DNA from: Pseudarthrobacter oxydans
GTDB lineage: Bacteria > Actinomycetota > Actinomycetes > Actinomycetales > Micrococcaceae
NCBI RefSeq assembly: GCF_013314975.1
Contig: NZ_JABTYH010000002.1
Location: forward strand, 62,001 to 126,000
Direction: 5' to 3'
DNA: 64,000 nucleotides
Positions within the stretch are counted from its first letter, which is position 1. The number at the start of each line of letters is the position of its first letter. The translations under genes were made by a program, and so were the position numbers. Below are positions 42,820 through 54,285 of the stretch, one piece after another. The notes under the pieces were generated by a model. It saw only the letters and a program-made list of their open reading frames with translations. It was not told the DNA's origin and ran no database searches.

Positions 42820-43779
42820 CTAGGGAGCCTTTTCAGTCCGGACGCCGAAACGCCTCCGGTACTCCGTGGGCGTCGTGGAAAAAGCAGCAGCAAAGTTCTG
42901 CCGCAGGGTAACGGAGTTGCCGAAGCCGCAGTCGGCGGAGATCTGGTCTATTGACAGGTCTGTGGTTTCGAGCAGCCGCCGGGCTGCGTCGAGGCGTCGG
43001 GCGCGGATCCAGGCGGCCGGCGTCGTTCCTGTTGCTGCCCGGAAGGACCGGACGAAAGTCCGGCGGCTCAGGTGTGCCTGGGCGGCGAGCAGGTCAATGG
43101 TCAGCGGCTCCGCCAGGTGGCCCAGTGCCCATTCCAGCAACCGGGAGATTGGATCATCCGTGGAGCGGGAAGGCACCGGCCGCTCAATGTATTGCGCCTG
43201 TCCCCCTTCGCGGTGCGGAGCGATGACCAGGCTGCGTGCCACTTGGTTAGCCGCCTCCGCCCCGAGCCGTGCACGCACCAGGTGAAGGCACGCGTCCAGC
43301 GCGGAGGCTGTTCCGGCCGAGGTCAGCACGTCGCCGTGGTCGATGTAGAGCACGGACTGGTCCAGGGCGATATCAGGGTGCCGTCCGGCAAGGGAGACGA
43401 ACGCCTGCCAGTGCGTGACCGCCCGACGCCCCGCGAGCAAGCCGGCGTCGGCCACGGGGATTGCCCCAAGGCACAAACCCAAGATCGGCACCCCGCGCCC
43501 GTGCGCCTCTTGGAGCACCTGCCGCAGCGAATCACTCGGCAGGCGCCCGTCGTCGAACCATGACGGCACCACCACCACGTCCGCCGCCTCCGCGGCTTCC
43601 GGCCCTTCCACTTTGCCCAGCCGGTAGCCCTCAGCGGTGGTGACCTCGCCTTCCTGGTCAGAGAAAAGAACCGTCTTCCACTCCGCAAGGCCCTGGCGGG
43701 CAACCTCGTCAAAAACCATCTGTGGAACGGCGAGGTGGAACATCGTTGCCCCATCGAACGCATAGACCGCGATCTTCAT
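42820..43779 (-). CDS. GlxA-type AraC regulator with DJ-1/PfpI domain
   Basis: A 319-aa regulator: N-terminal DJ-1/PfpI-like domain (KIAVYAFDGATMFHLAVP; elbow LGLCLGAIPVADAGLL with the conserved Cys; RRAVTHW) and C-terminal AraC helix-turn-helix pair (AHLSRRTFVRSFRAATG, ISADCGFGNSVTLRQNF). Members respond to small nitrogenous metabolites. It is divergent from the isochorismatase-like hydrolase gene and is its likely regulator. ATG 43779, with GGGAGGGG upstream, fits the family; the frame opens earlier at 43812. Confidence 0.82.
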   Translation of the reverse strand: MKIAVYAFDGATMFHLAVPQMVFDEVARQGLAEWKTVLFSDQEGEVTTAEGYRLGKVEGPEAAEAADVVVVPSWFDDGRLPSDSLRQVLQEAHGRGVPILGLCLGAIPVADAGLLAGRRAVTHWQAFVSLAGRHPDIALDQSVLYIDHGDVLTSAGTASALDACLHLVRARLGAEAANQVARSLVIAPHREGGQAQYIERPVPSRSTDDPISRLLEWALGHLAEPLTIDLLAAQAHLSRRTFVRSFRAATGTTPAAWIRARRLDAARRLLETTDLSIDQISADCGFGNSVTLRQNFAAAFSTTPTEYRRRFGVRTEKAP

Positions 43780-43910
43780 CCTGCCCCTCCCAACAGCTTG
43801 GCCCGAATCCATCGTATATCTGCCTTCGTGCCACTGTTAGCCTGCGCCCGCGACGGGAAGACTGGAAAAGCTGCAAGCAGGCAGCCGAGAGAAACACCAG
43901 GGAGAACAAG

Positions 43911-44552
43911 ATTAAGAGCACCCCCCGCCGCGCCCTCATCCTCATTGACGTGCAGCAGCAGTACTTCAGCGGACCCCTCGAGATCCAGTACCCGCCGCAT
44001 CAGGAGTCCTTGCCCACGATTGCTAGGGCAATTGACGCCGCCACTGCCGCAGGCATTCCGGTTGCCGTGATCCAGCACTCCGCGGGCGTTGGTGCACCCG
44101 TGTTTGCCCCGGGCACACCCGGGTTCGAGCTGCACCCCGAGGTTGAGGGCCGTAAAACCGGCGACTGGAAGCAGCTGGTCAAACAGTACGGTTCCGTTTA
44201 TGCCGGCACGGATCTCGCCGAATGGCTGCGGAAGCACGACGTCGACACGGTCACCTTGGCCGGCTACATGACCAACAACTGCGTGCTCGCCTCCGCCGTG
44301 GAGGCAGAGTTCCTTGGCTTCACCACCGAAGTCCTCTCAGACGCCACCGGCGCCATCAACCTCGCCAACCACGCAGGCTCCGCCGACGCGAAGACCGTGC
44401 ACACCACGCTGCTCGCGCTACTGAACTCGAACTGGGCAGCAGTAGCGGATACTGACACCTGGACCAGTGCCCTGGCTGCGAATCAGGCCCTTCCAGGGAG
44501 TGACCTCGGAAGCTCCGCAGTTGCCGGTTTGGAGCTGGTCCCGCAGGCGTAA
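43911..44552 (+). CDS. Isochorismatase-family cysteine hydrolase, apparent ATT start
   Basis: A cysteine hydrolase of about 213 aa: ALILIDVQQQYF with the catalytic Asp, GRKTGDWKQLVKQYGS (Lys), and GYMTNNCVLASAVEAEFLGF with the nucleophile Cys after the cis-peptide motif. It would hydrolyse an amide or vinyl-ether substrate (nicotinamidase/isochorismatase group). No ATG, GTG or TTG occurs near the start of homology; ATT 43911 has AGGGAG 6 nt upstream and places the N-terminus correctly. The frame also opens far upstream at 43722, but that would overlap the divergent regulator gene with unnatural sequence. Confidence 0.75.
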   Translation: MKSTPRRALILIDVQQQYFSGPLEIQYPPHQESLPTIARAIDAATAAGIPVAVIQHSAGVGAPVFAPGTPGFELHPEVEGRKTGDWKQLVKQYGSVYAGTDLAEWLRKHDVDTVTLAGYMTNNCVLASAVEAEFLGFTTEVLSDATGAINLANHAGSADAKTVHTTLLALLNSNWAAVADTDTWTSALAANQALPGSDLGSSAVAGLELVPQA

Positions 44553-44559
44553 CCAGCCG

Positions 44560-44601
44560 TCCCGGGCCTCCCCAGCGTTCTCGGCGGTGGGAAGCCCGGG
44601 A
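44560..44601 (+). terminator. Hairpin between hydrolase and SMR genes
   Basis: TCCCGGGC (44560-44567) pairs with GCCCGGGA (44594-44601), with inner TCCC/GGGA pairs. It lies 7 nt after the hydrolase stop and 69 nt before the SMR gene; terminator is the simplest reading, a leader structure the alternative. Confidence 0.5.
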
Positions 44602-44670
44602 ACACCAGCAGCACTCCTGCGGTTGCATCACACGGGGACCAAGCCCCAACGACATTCAAGGACTTTTCTC

Positions 44671-45027
44671 ATGAAGTGGATTCTTCTCACCGGCGCAATC
44701 CTGAGCGAGGTGACGGCGTCCCTCTCCTTGAAGGCGGCCCTTGATAATCCTGCCTTCTTTATCGTGGTGGTTCTCGGCTATTCCGCCTCCTTCGCTTTCC
44801 TCGCCGCAGTCCTCCGCAAGGGCCTGGGCCTCGGGGTCGCTTACGGCATCTGGGCCGCGCTGGGAGTCACCCTCACCGTGCTGCTGGCCGCCCTCCTGTT
44901 TGGTGAGGCGCTGACGCCTGTGATGATGGTCGGCGTCGCCATGGTGATCGGAGGCGTGCTCTGCGTTGAACTGGGGCCGCACAAGGCGCCGGCAGCAGAA
45001 CCCGAACAAGAAATGGTCCTCTCATGA
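44671..45027 (+). CDS. SMR-family exporter subunit 1
   Basis: A 118-aa four-helix small multidrug resistance protein with the essential membrane Glu (GAILSEVTASLSLKAA, Glu 13) and the GVAYGIWAALG block. The C-terminal tail is longer than usual and hydrophilic. Two adjacent SMR genes usually form an obligate heterodimer of opposite topology (EbrAB, YkkCD type) exporting cations or polyamine-like amines. AAGGA lies 8 nt upstream of ATG 44671. Confidence 0.85.
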   Translation: MKWILLTGAILSEVTASLSLKAALDNPAFFIVVVLGYSASFAFLAAVLRKGLGLGVAYGIWAALGVTLTVLLAALLFGEALTPVMMVGVAMVIGGVLCVELGPHKAPAAEPEQEMVLS

Positions 45028-45344
45028 TGTGGCTGTTTCTGGCAGGAGCCATCCTCACCGAAGTGACCGCTACCCTGTTGCTGCGGGTCGCGTCCACCGG
45101 TAAGCGGCGCTGGTACGTGCCGGTCGCCGTCGGATACTTCCTGGCCTTCACCCTCCTGACGCTGACCCTCGAACAGGGCATGAACCTCGGCGTCGCGTAC
45201 GGCATCTGGGCCGCGGCCGGCGTCGCGCTGACGGCCCTGGCCAGCCGCGTCTTCTTCAAGGAGACAATCACCCCCGTCATGATGCTGGGGCTCGGACTCA
45301 TCATCGGCGGCGTCCTGCTGATCGAGCTGGGCGCGGCGCACTGA
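45024..45344 (+). CDS. SMR-family exporter subunit 2
   Basis: A 106-aa SMR protein: essential Glu in GAILTEVTATLLLR, GVAYGIWAAAG and a final LIIGGVLLIELG helix. ATG overlaps the previous stop (ATGA). Positive charges (KRR) in its first loop differ from subunit 1, which supports opposite membrane orientation in a pair. Confidence 0.85.
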   Translation: MMWLFLAGAILTEVTATLLLRVASTGKRRWYVPVAVGYFLAFTLLTLTLEQGMNLGVAYGIWAAAGVALTALASRVFFKETITPVMMLGLGLIIGGVLLIELGAAH

Positions 45345-45424
45345 GCACCCGCCCCCGTCGTCCGGACTGCCGGCAGGAGCTGGACGTGCACACTCCGGCG
45401 CGCGAAGTTTGCAAGACTTGCCGG

Positions 45425-48140
<2,716 letters not shown>

Positions 48141-48160
48141 TCCTGCCTCAGTGACAACCG

Positions 48161-48196
48161 CGTCCGGGCGGCTGCGTTTTGCGGCCGGCCCGGACG
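48161..48196. terminator. Terminator hairpin between katG and the SDR gene
   Basis: CGTCCGGGC (48161-48169) pairs with GCCCGGACG (48188-48196); a short TTT follows on the + strand. It serves convergent genes. Confidence 0.7.
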
Positions 48197-48218
48197 TTTG
48201 CCAGTGGTTACCGGCGAC

Positions 48219-49310
48219 TCACGGAATCAGGTTCTCCGCCCGGTAGCGGTCGAAGAGGGCGGTAAAGGCGTCCAGCGTCCGCCGGTATCCGGTGAACCCG
48301 GCGTCCCGGCTCTTCCCCATGTCCGTGACCACCTCAATGCCGCGCCCCAGGTCGCCGTCCGTGTGCCACCAGGACGCCAGGCGGTTCAGGTCCGGCTCGC
48401 TGAGGTTGTGGCGCGCGGCGATGTCCCGCCACTGGTCCTCCCGGCCCGCCATCGACTGCTCCAGGGGGCGGGGCGATCCCTCGTATCCCTCCCACTCCAC
48501 GCCGAAGTAGGCGGCAAGCTTCGGCCACATCCAGCGCCAGCGGAACACATCGCCGTTGACGATGTTGAAGGCCTCGTTCGCGGCCGCCGGTGTGGTGGAC
48601 GCCCACAGCATGTGCTCGGCGAGCAGGCCCGCATCCGTCATGTCCGTCAGGCCGTTCCACTGTGTCTCGGAACCCGGGAAGACGAACGGCTCCCCGCTGT
48701 CCCGGCACAGCGTGGCCTGGGCGGCGAGCGTCAGGCCCATGTTCATGGCATTGCCGACGGCGTGCCCGATCACCGTGTGCGCGCGGTGCACGGACCAGGT
48801 GAACCCCTGCTCCGCCGCGGCTGCCGAGAGCTCGTCCTCCTGGGCGTAGTAGAAGTTCCGGACCGGCAGGCGCGGCTCCTCTTCATGGAAGGGAGTGTCC
48901 GGCATTTCCCCGGCCGCGTACGCCTCGAAGGGCCCGAGGTAGTGCTTGAGGCCGGTCATCAATGCAACGTGGGCTACGTCCTTGCCGTGAAGTGCCGCCA
49001 GGAGGTCCCGCACCATTCCCGCGTTGACGGAGATGTTCTCCTCTTCAGTGTCCTGCCGCGACCATGCTGTGAAGAAGACATGGGAGGGATTCTCCGGACC
49101 GAGCGCGGCAGCCAGCGACGCTGCCGAGGTCAGGTCCGCGGAGAGCCACCGGACTCCGGGACGCTCAGCACCGGGCGTCCGGGAGAGGGCGAGCACGCTC
49201 CACCCCTCGCCCGCCAGTGTGTCGACGAGGGCAGACCCCGCTATGCCGGTCGCTCCCACAACAAGAGCGGTCTTTTCGGTCCCTGCGGTTGTTCCTGCGC
49301 CACTAGTCAT
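48219..49310 (-). CDS. SDR family NAD(P)-dependent oxidoreductase (PRISE-like)
   Basis: A 363-aa extended/atypical SDR: ALVVGATGIAGSALVDTLA (GxxGxxG), a FFTAWSRQ segment, ALMTGLKHYLGPF and YYAQEDEL, in the style of progesterone 5-beta-reductase/iridoid synthase-like (PRISE) proteins. These reduce enones, but bacterial members are mostly uncharacterised. ATG 49310 is chosen for GGAGGAG about 4-7 nt upstream; the frame is open to 49406. Confidence 0.78.
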   Translation of the reverse strand: MTSGAGTTAGTEKTALVVGATGIAGSALVDTLAGEGWSVLALSRTPGAERPGVRWLSADLTSAASLAAALGPENPSHVFFTAWSRQDTEEENISVNAGMVRDLLAALHGKDVAHVALMTGLKHYLGPFEAYAAGEMPDTPFHEEEPRLPVRNFYYAQEDELSAAAAEQGFTWSVHRAHTVIGHAVGNAMNMGLTLAAQATLCRDSGEPFVFPGSETQWNGLTDMTDAGLLAEHMLWASTTPAAANEAFNIVNGDVFRWRWMWPKLAAYFGVEWEGYEGSPRPLEQSMAGREDQWRDIAARHNLSEPDLNRLASWWHTDGDLGRGIEVVTDMGKSRDAGFTGYRRTLDAFTALFDRYRAENLIP

Positions 49311-49508
49311 GGAGCTCCTCCTGGTTTGTGCTGAATTACGCGTGGGCGCACTGGCCCCTTGCTGCAAGCCGCCGGCCCCGGAAGATATTCCTCGACCCCA
49401 CGGCACTCCTAGACTTAAGGAGCTGGGACTGCTGCGCCGGGCAACCCTTGACCGGGGGCGGCGCGCTTGCGGCCCGTCCCAAACTGCTGCTTCTCCCCAG
49501 GCGGCGTC

Positions 49509-50684
49509 ATGCGAACCTCACCCAGGTCCTTCCTCAGCGCTCTGGCCGCGATGGTGCTGGCACTCTGTTCGTGCAGCTATTCCGAGCCCAGCCCACCTCC
49601 CGATTCCTTTGGCACGGCGCCGCCGCCCACAAAGTCCATCGAGAACACGATGCGCAATTTCGTGGACCAGGGCGCCGTGGCAGTGGTGGCGGAAGTCAGG
49701 TGGCCGGGAGGGACCTGGTCCAGGGCATATGGGGTCCGGAACCTGGAGTCCAACGATGCTGCAACTCCGGAGGACCGGGTATTTGTGGCCAGTGTGACCA
49801 AGTCAATGACCGCCGTCTCCGTCATGAAGCTGGTGGAGGACGGCCTGATCGGCCTGGATGATCCGGTCAACGGAGTCCTGGACAGCTTCACCACGGCCCT
49901 GAAGCCGCCTGGCCCCATTACCGTCCGCCATCTCCTGGGGCACACGTCCGGAATGCGGTCGTTCCAGGAGGTAACGGAGAAAACGGCCGACGACGTCCCA
50001 CGGGTTATCAACGAAAACATCAGTCCCCAGCGGGGACTTGAGCTGACCGGGCAGCTGCCGTGGGACGCCCGGGACGTGGGCTTTTTCCGCTATTCCGACT
50101 CGAATTATCTAGCCCTCGGCCAGCTTGTGGAGAAGCTGCGGGGACGGCCCTTTGCGGACGTGCTGCGCGAGGACATCATCGCTCCGCTCGGGCTGGAGAA
50201 CACGTCAGTCGACCGTACGGCGGGAGGTGAACCGGACGTAATCCGGGGTTACATCAACCACCGGGGTGAACGGCTGGACATCACTGACGCGCCGGGCGTC
50301 GTGGGGTCGCCCGCCTACGGGGCCATCTCCACGGTGTCCGATATCAACGACTTTTTCGCCGCCCTGTTCCGCGGGGACCTCCTTGCCAGGGAATCTGTGC
50401 AGGAGATGACCCGAATAGATGCCATCCCGTTGTACGGCCTGGGTGTGTGGAAATGGAACCAGGACTGCAACGGCAACCACAGGTTCGGCGGCCTGGGCGG
50501 GTTCTGGACCTACCGCACCGCAGCGGTCGCCAGCACCGACGGCCAGTACCAGGCCACCATGACCCTGGTCACGCCGCCGATGCCCACTGCGCTCGAAGAT
50601 CCCGAAACTGACGACAAGTTGAACCTCTGGGATGACCAGATGGTATCCGCACTGCAGGAGACCCTCGACCGGCTCTGCCCTTAG
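49509..50684 (+). CDS. Beta-lactamase-fold serine hydrolase, probably a lipoprotein
   Basis: A 391-aa exported protein of the class C beta-lactamase / DD-peptidase-like group: SVTKS (SxxK nucleophile), YSDSNY (YxN) and HLLGHTSGM. The N-terminus has a hydrophobic segment ending ALCSCS, an imperfect lipobox, so membrane anchoring is likely. The third motif (usually KTG or HxG) is less clear: FGGLGGFWT may replace it. Role may be in peptidoglycan or ester hydrolysis; resistance is not implied. ATG 49509 fits the signal peptide; the frame opens at 49467. Confidence 0.75.
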   Translation: MRTSPRSFLSALAAMVLALCSCSYSEPSPPPDSFGTAPPPTKSIENTMRNFVDQGAVAVVAEVRWPGGTWSRAYGVRNLESNDAATPEDRVFVASVTKSMTAVSVMKLVEDGLIGLDDPVNGVLDSFTTALKPPGPITVRHLLGHTSGMRSFQEVTEKTADDVPRVINENISPQRGLELTGQLPWDARDVGFFRYSDSNYLALGQLVEKLRGRPFADVLREDIIAPLGLENTSVDRTAGGEPDVIRGYINHRGERLDITDAPGVVGSPAYGAISTVSDINDFFAALFRGDLLARESVQEMTRIDAIPLYGLGVWKWNQDCNGNHRFGGLGGFWTYRTAAVASTDGQYQATMTLVTPPMPTALEDPETDDKLNLWDDQMVSALQETLDRLCP

Positions 50685-50772
50685 GGCTGCCGCGTCCGCT
50701 GCACCCCGGCGGCACTCCAGGACCGCCCACCGCAGGGACTTGCCGCCCGCCGTCGTACTTTCCTAGGTCTCC

Positions 50773-51432
50773 TCATGGTGCGATCCTGGCGCAGCACTGG
50801 CCCGGGCTGTTGTTGGCCGCCACCCGTTCTTCCGGCTCGCCGCTGCCGGCAGCCGCCCCCCTGAGGAAGGCGCCGTTCATGGCGCAGACGACGGCGGGGT
50901 GCCCCTCGGAGAGCCGGTGGAAGGGGCAGTTGGGCAGAGTGAGCCCGCCGCTGCCGTCGGCGCGGGGAAGGTAGCCAAGGGCGATGAGGAAGTCCTCCAG
51001 GCCCTGGCTGTCCGCGGCCAGCTCCTTGCCCCTGGCATAGGCGGTGGCCAGGAGAACGTCACGCACCGGCTGGTTGTTAGCCGCAGCCTCGTCGATGGCC
51101 GCTGCCATCAGTTCCCCGGCGATGTCATAGTTCCTGTCCGGCACGGAAACACCCACTTCACGGGCAACGGCCCGGTACACCTTCGAAGGGCGCCCGGACC
51201 CCGGCCCGGACTTTCCCGCCGGCTTGTGGAACTCCACGGCAAGCAGGCCGTCGGCCACGAGCCTGTCCAGATGGAATGACACCGTGCTTCGGGGAAGATC
51301 CGTGGCTTCAGCAGCCTCGTCCCGGCTCATGGCGGCAGGGGCAGCGAGCACCAGCTCGTACAACTGCCGCCGCTTTTCGTCCCCGAGGGAGGACAGCGCC
51401 ACCACCCGGCGTGCCCACGAAAGCCTGGTCAT
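50773..51432 (-). CDS. Winged-helix regulator with C-terminal cysteine cluster
   Basis: A 219-aa transcription factor of the COG2345/SufR-like type: winged helix (SRDEAAEATDLPRSTVSFHLDRLVADGLL) and a C-terminal metal-binding region with NCPFHRLSEGHPAVVC and, about 40 residues later, QCC. That spacing recalls regulators holding an iron-sulfur cluster. It is divergent from the DoxX gene, and three copies of TTCTAAAA lie between them, so it probably controls that operon and itself in response to redox state or metal. Confidence 0.75.
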   Translation of the reverse strand: MTRLSWARRVVALSSLGDEKRRQLYELVLAAPAAMSRDEAAEATDLPRSTVSFHLDRLVADGLLAVEFHKPAGKSGPGSGRPSKVYRAVAREVGVSVPDRNYDIAGELMAAAIDEAAANNQPVRDVLLATAYARGKELAADSQGLEDFLIALGYLPRADGSGGLTLPNCPFHRLSEGHPAVVCAMNGAFLRGAAAGSGEPEERVAANNSPGQCCARIAP

Positions 51433-51444
51433 CCCCGCACCTCT

Positions 51445-51510
51445 TTCTAAAAAGATTCCTCTTGTTTAAATCTACGGCACTTTCTAAAATCAAGATACCT
51501 ACTTTTAGAA
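51445..51510. promoter_or_regulatory. TTCTAAAA operators and DoxX promoter
   Basis: TTCTAAAA occurs at 51445-51452 and 51482-51489 and inverted (TTTTAGAA) at 51503-51510. The + strand has TTGTTT (51462-51467), a 17-nt spacer and TAAAAT (51485-51490) as promoter. The second copy covers the -10 box and the third covers the expected start and ribosome-binding region, so binding would repress the DoxX operon; the first copy lies just upstream of the regulator gene. Confidence 0.65.
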
Positions 51511-51520
51511 GGAGCTCGTT

Positions 51521-51937
51521 ATGACAACAAAAGCAGCCCACACGCCGGCGTTGGCCCGGGACCGGAAGGCGGAACACCAGGCCTTCCTGTTGCTCCGCAC
51601 GGTCTTCACAGTGGCACCCATCGTTTTCGGGCTGGACAAGTTCACCAACCTGCTGGTCGACTGGACGATTTACCTCGCCCCGGTGGCCACGGCGATCGTG
51701 CCCCTGCCCGCCCAGACCATCATGTACGTGGTGGGCGTCGTCGAGGTGATCGCCGGCATTGCCGTGGCTGTGCGGCCGCGGTTCGGTTCACTGCTCGTGG
51801 CCGTCTGGCTCCTCGGCATCATCGTCAACCTCCTGGTCCTCGGCGGCTTTTACGATGTGGCGTTGCGGGACTTCGGGCTGCTCGTCGGCGCCCTCGCCCT
51901 GAACCGGCTGTCCCCGGGGACAGGCATCTTCAGGTGA
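51521..51937 (+). CDS. DoxX-like four-helix membrane protein
   Basis: A 138-aa membrane protein with four hydrophobic segments and the DoxX-like features FGLDKFTNLL, VVGVVEVIAGIAVA and VWLLGIIVNLL. DoxX proteins are linked to thiosulfate/redox stress and membrane oxidoreductase complexes. AGAAGGAGC precedes the ATG, partly inside the third operator copy, so control by the neighbouring cysteine-rich regulator is likely. Confidence 0.75.
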   Translation: MTTKAAHTPALARDRKAEHQAFLLLRTVFTVAPIVFGLDKFTNLLVDWTIYLAPVATAIVPLPAQTIMYVVGVVEVIAGIAVAVRPRFGSLLVAVWLLGIIVNLLVLGGFYDVALRDFGLLVGALALNRLSPGTGIFR

Positions 51938-51943
51938 GCTGAC

Positions 51944-52420
51944 ATGGACTGGCAGGGGTGGGCCCTGTTTGGGCTTGTTGCAACGACTGTGCTGACCGCA
52001 GTGATGATTGCGGCACAGATGGCAGGGCTGACCCGCCTGGATCTGCCGCTGGTCCTCGGAACCCTCGTCACGCCCGACCCGGACAAAGCCCGGGTGGCCG
52101 GCTTCTTCATCCACCTCGCCGCAGGGCAGGGGTTCGCCCTGGGTTACGCCGCGATCTTCGCTCTCCTGGGCCAGGCAACGTGGTGGATCGGCGCCCTGCT
52201 GGGGCTCCTGCATGTGGCGGTCGCACTGACGGTAATCCTGCCCCTCCTGCCCGGAGTCCATCCCCGGATGGCCTCCAGCAGGGCGGGGCTCACCACCACG
52301 GCGGCGCTGGAGCCGCCGGGCTTACTCGGCCTGAACTACGGCATCCAGACTCCGGCAGTAGCCGTGGCCGCCCATGTGGTCTACGGTGCCGTTCTTGGAA
52401 TGTTTCTGGGGGCGGCATGA
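51944..52420 (+). CDS. Unknown four-helix membrane protein
   Basis: A 158-aa membrane protein of about four helices, starting 6 nt after the DoxX-like gene. Features: DWQGWALFGLVATTVLTAVMI, a LVLGTLVTPDPDKAR loop, and a final VYGAVLGMFLG helix. I do not recognise a named family. It is coupled to the glucoamylase-like gene by overlapping ATGA. Confidence 0.7.
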   Translation: MDWQGWALFGLVATTVLTAVMIAAQMAGLTRLDLPLVLGTLVTPDPDKARVAGFFIHLAAGQGFALGYAAIFALLGQATWWIGALLGLLHVAVALTVILPLLPGVHPRMASSRAGLTTTAALEPPGLLGLNYGIQTPAVAVAAHVVYGAVLGMFLGAA

Positions 52421-54285
52421 GCCTCGACCATGTGAACCAGGCCCCGCAGCGGCTGGACCAGCCGGATCCGCTCCAGGGCCGGCAATGGTGTCCCGCGCCC
52501 CTTGCGGAGTACGGGCTCCTGGGCGACACCCGGACCGCCGCACTGGTCTCCGCCGCCGGGTCAGTGGACTGGCTCTGCGTCCCGGCGTTCGACGGCGAGC
52601 CCCTCTTTGGTGCGCTGCTCGGCGGGCCGGCGGCGGGACGGTTCCTCACGGGACCCGGCCAGCCGGCCTCCCTGGTAACGCGGCGCTACCGGAAAGAAAC
52701 CGCAACCCTGGAGACAGTGTGGGCGGCCCGGGACGGCCTGCTCACACTCACGGAGGCAATGATCACCGAGGTCGCCGGCCAACTGCTCCCGAGCACCATC
52801 CTCATCCGGCGCCTGACGGCGGAACAGTCTCCGGTGCGGGTCACCGTGATCTTCGACCCGCGGCTTGGCGTGCGTCATCGCCGCCCGCGGGTACGCCAGG
52901 GCCGGGATCTTGTCTGCGACTGGGGCCCGGTGGCAACGTCCCTCGGTTCAAGTCCGCGGGTGGACCTGGAACCAGGGCGTCCGCTGCACCTCGTGGTCAC
53001 CCCGGGCACACCCCTGACGTTCGTCCTGGCCATCGCGTATGGAGAACCACTCATCCATGTACGCCCCGCGGCAGCCTGGGACCTCGTCGCCAGGGACGAA
53101 GCACGCTGGCAGGCCTGGACGGAGGGGATTGACCACTCCATCCCGTTCCGGGACCACGTGGTGCGGAGCCTGCTGACGCTCCGGTTGCTGACCTACTCCC
53201 CCTCCGGCGCGCCGGTTGCCGCCCCTACGACGTCCCTGCCGGAGGACCCGGGAGGCATCCGCAACTGGGACTACAGATACTCGTGGCCACGCGACGCCAG
53301 CATCGGCGTGGGGGCCTTCCTGCGGGTGGGCAAAATGCAGGAAGCACTCAATTTCCTCGGGTGGCTCCTTCATGCCAGCCGGCTGGACAGGCCGCGCCTT
53401 CCGGCACTTTTCTCCCTGACGGGAGGCCGCGTGCCACGGGAGCGCCAACTGCCGGACTGGCCGGGGTATGCCGGAAGCACGCCGGTGCGAACCGGCAACC
53501 TCGCCGCCGCACAGCACCAGCTCGACGGTTACGGCTGGGTCCTGGACGCGGCCTGGAACCTCGTGGACAGCGGCCGCTCCCTGAATTCGGAGACCTGGCG
53601 GGCCATGCGCGGTTTCACGGACCTGGTTGCCGCCAGGTGGCAGGAACCAGATGCGGGCATCTGGGAGATACGCGGCGAGGCAGCCCAGCACGTGCATTCC
53701 AAAATCATGGCCTGGCTCGCACTGGACCGGGCGCTGCGGATCGCTGCCACGCACCGCCTCGGCCGCAGGCGCCGGGCCCGGTGGCAAACCGCACGCAGCG
53801 ACATCGCGGCCCAGGTGCGGGCGAAAGGATCCGACCCGGGCAGGAATACCTACGTGCGCGCCTACGGCTCTGACGATCTGGACGCCGCCCTGCTTGTCCT
53901 GCCCCTTACCGGCCTGGAGCAGCCCGGCTCCCGCCTCCTCGAGGGAACCATCGACGCCGTCAGCAGTGAACTGTCCGCGGGTTATCCGCTGCTGTACCGG
54001 TATCCGCCAGGGCGCGACGGCCTTCCGGGAAGCGAGGGAGCCTTCCTGCCCTGCTCATTCTGGCTGGTGCAAGCCCTGGCGATAACCGGCAAGGCCCAGG
54101 AAGCGAGGAGCCTGTTTGAAGCCCTCCTGGAAGTGGGCTCCCCGCTGGGACTGTTCAGCGAGGAAATGGACCCTGCCAGCGGCGCGCTTCTGGGTAACTA
54201 CCCGCAGGCACTCACGCATTCCGCCCTTGTCCAGGCCGCGCTGGCCCTCCGCGACAACCCTCCTCGATCGAATACGATCTTGTGA
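52417..54285 (+). CDS. GH15 glucoamylase/trehalase-family glycosidase
   Basis: A 622-aa cytoplasmic GH15 protein: N-terminal beta domain (LAEYGLLGDTRTAALVSAAGSVDWLCVP), then an (alpha/alpha)6 barrel with GIRNWDYRYSWPRDAS and the catalytic-acid region DAGIWEIRG (Glu), and SEGAFLPCSFWLVQAL near the base residue. Actinobacterial members hydrolyse trehalose or alpha-glucans. Lack of a signal peptide suggests an intracellular substrate such as trehalose. The operon position after a redox-type regulator is unusual. Confidence 0.85.
   Translation: MSLDHVNQAPQRLDQPDPLQGRQWCPAPLAEYGLLGDTRTAALVSAAGSVDWLCVPAFDGEPLFGALLGGPAAGRFLTGPGQPASLVTRRYRKETATLETVWAARDGLLTLTEAMITEVAGQLLPSTILIRRLTAEQSPVRVTVIFDPRLGVRHRRPRVRQGRDLVCDWGPVATSLGSSPRVDLEPGRPLHLVVTPGTPLTFVLAIAYGEPLIHVRPAAAWDLVARDEARWQAWTEGIDHSIPFRDHVVRSLLTLRLLTYSPSGAPVAAPTTSLPEDPGGIRNWDYRYSWPRDASIGVGAFLRVGKMQEALNFLGWLLHASRLDRPRLPALFSLTGGRVPRERQLPDWPGYAGSTPVRTGNLAAAQHQLDGYGWVLDAAWNLVDSGRSLNSETWRAMRGFTDLVAARWQEPDAGIWEIRGEAAQHVHSKIMAWLALDRALRIAATHRLGRRRRARWQTARSDIAAQVRAKGSDPGRNTYVRAYGSDDLDAALLVLPLTGLEQPGSRLLEGTIDAVSSELSAGYPLLYRYPPGRDGLPGSEGAFLPCSFWLVQALAITGKAQEARSLFEALLEVGSPLGLFSEEMDPASGALLGNYPQALTHSALVQAALALRDNPPRSNTIL

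Noticed and set aside
44553..44670. Guanidine (ykkC-type) riboswitch before the paired SMR genes
   Set aside because: SMR pairs are often under guanidine riboswitches, but none of the conserved core sequences that I know is present; the hairpin directly after the hydrolase stop is better read as a terminator.
49509..50684. Antibiotic-resistance beta-lactamase
   Set aside because: SxxK and YxN motifs are shared with many esterases and peptidases, and the third lactamase motif is unclear, so resistance cannot be claimed.
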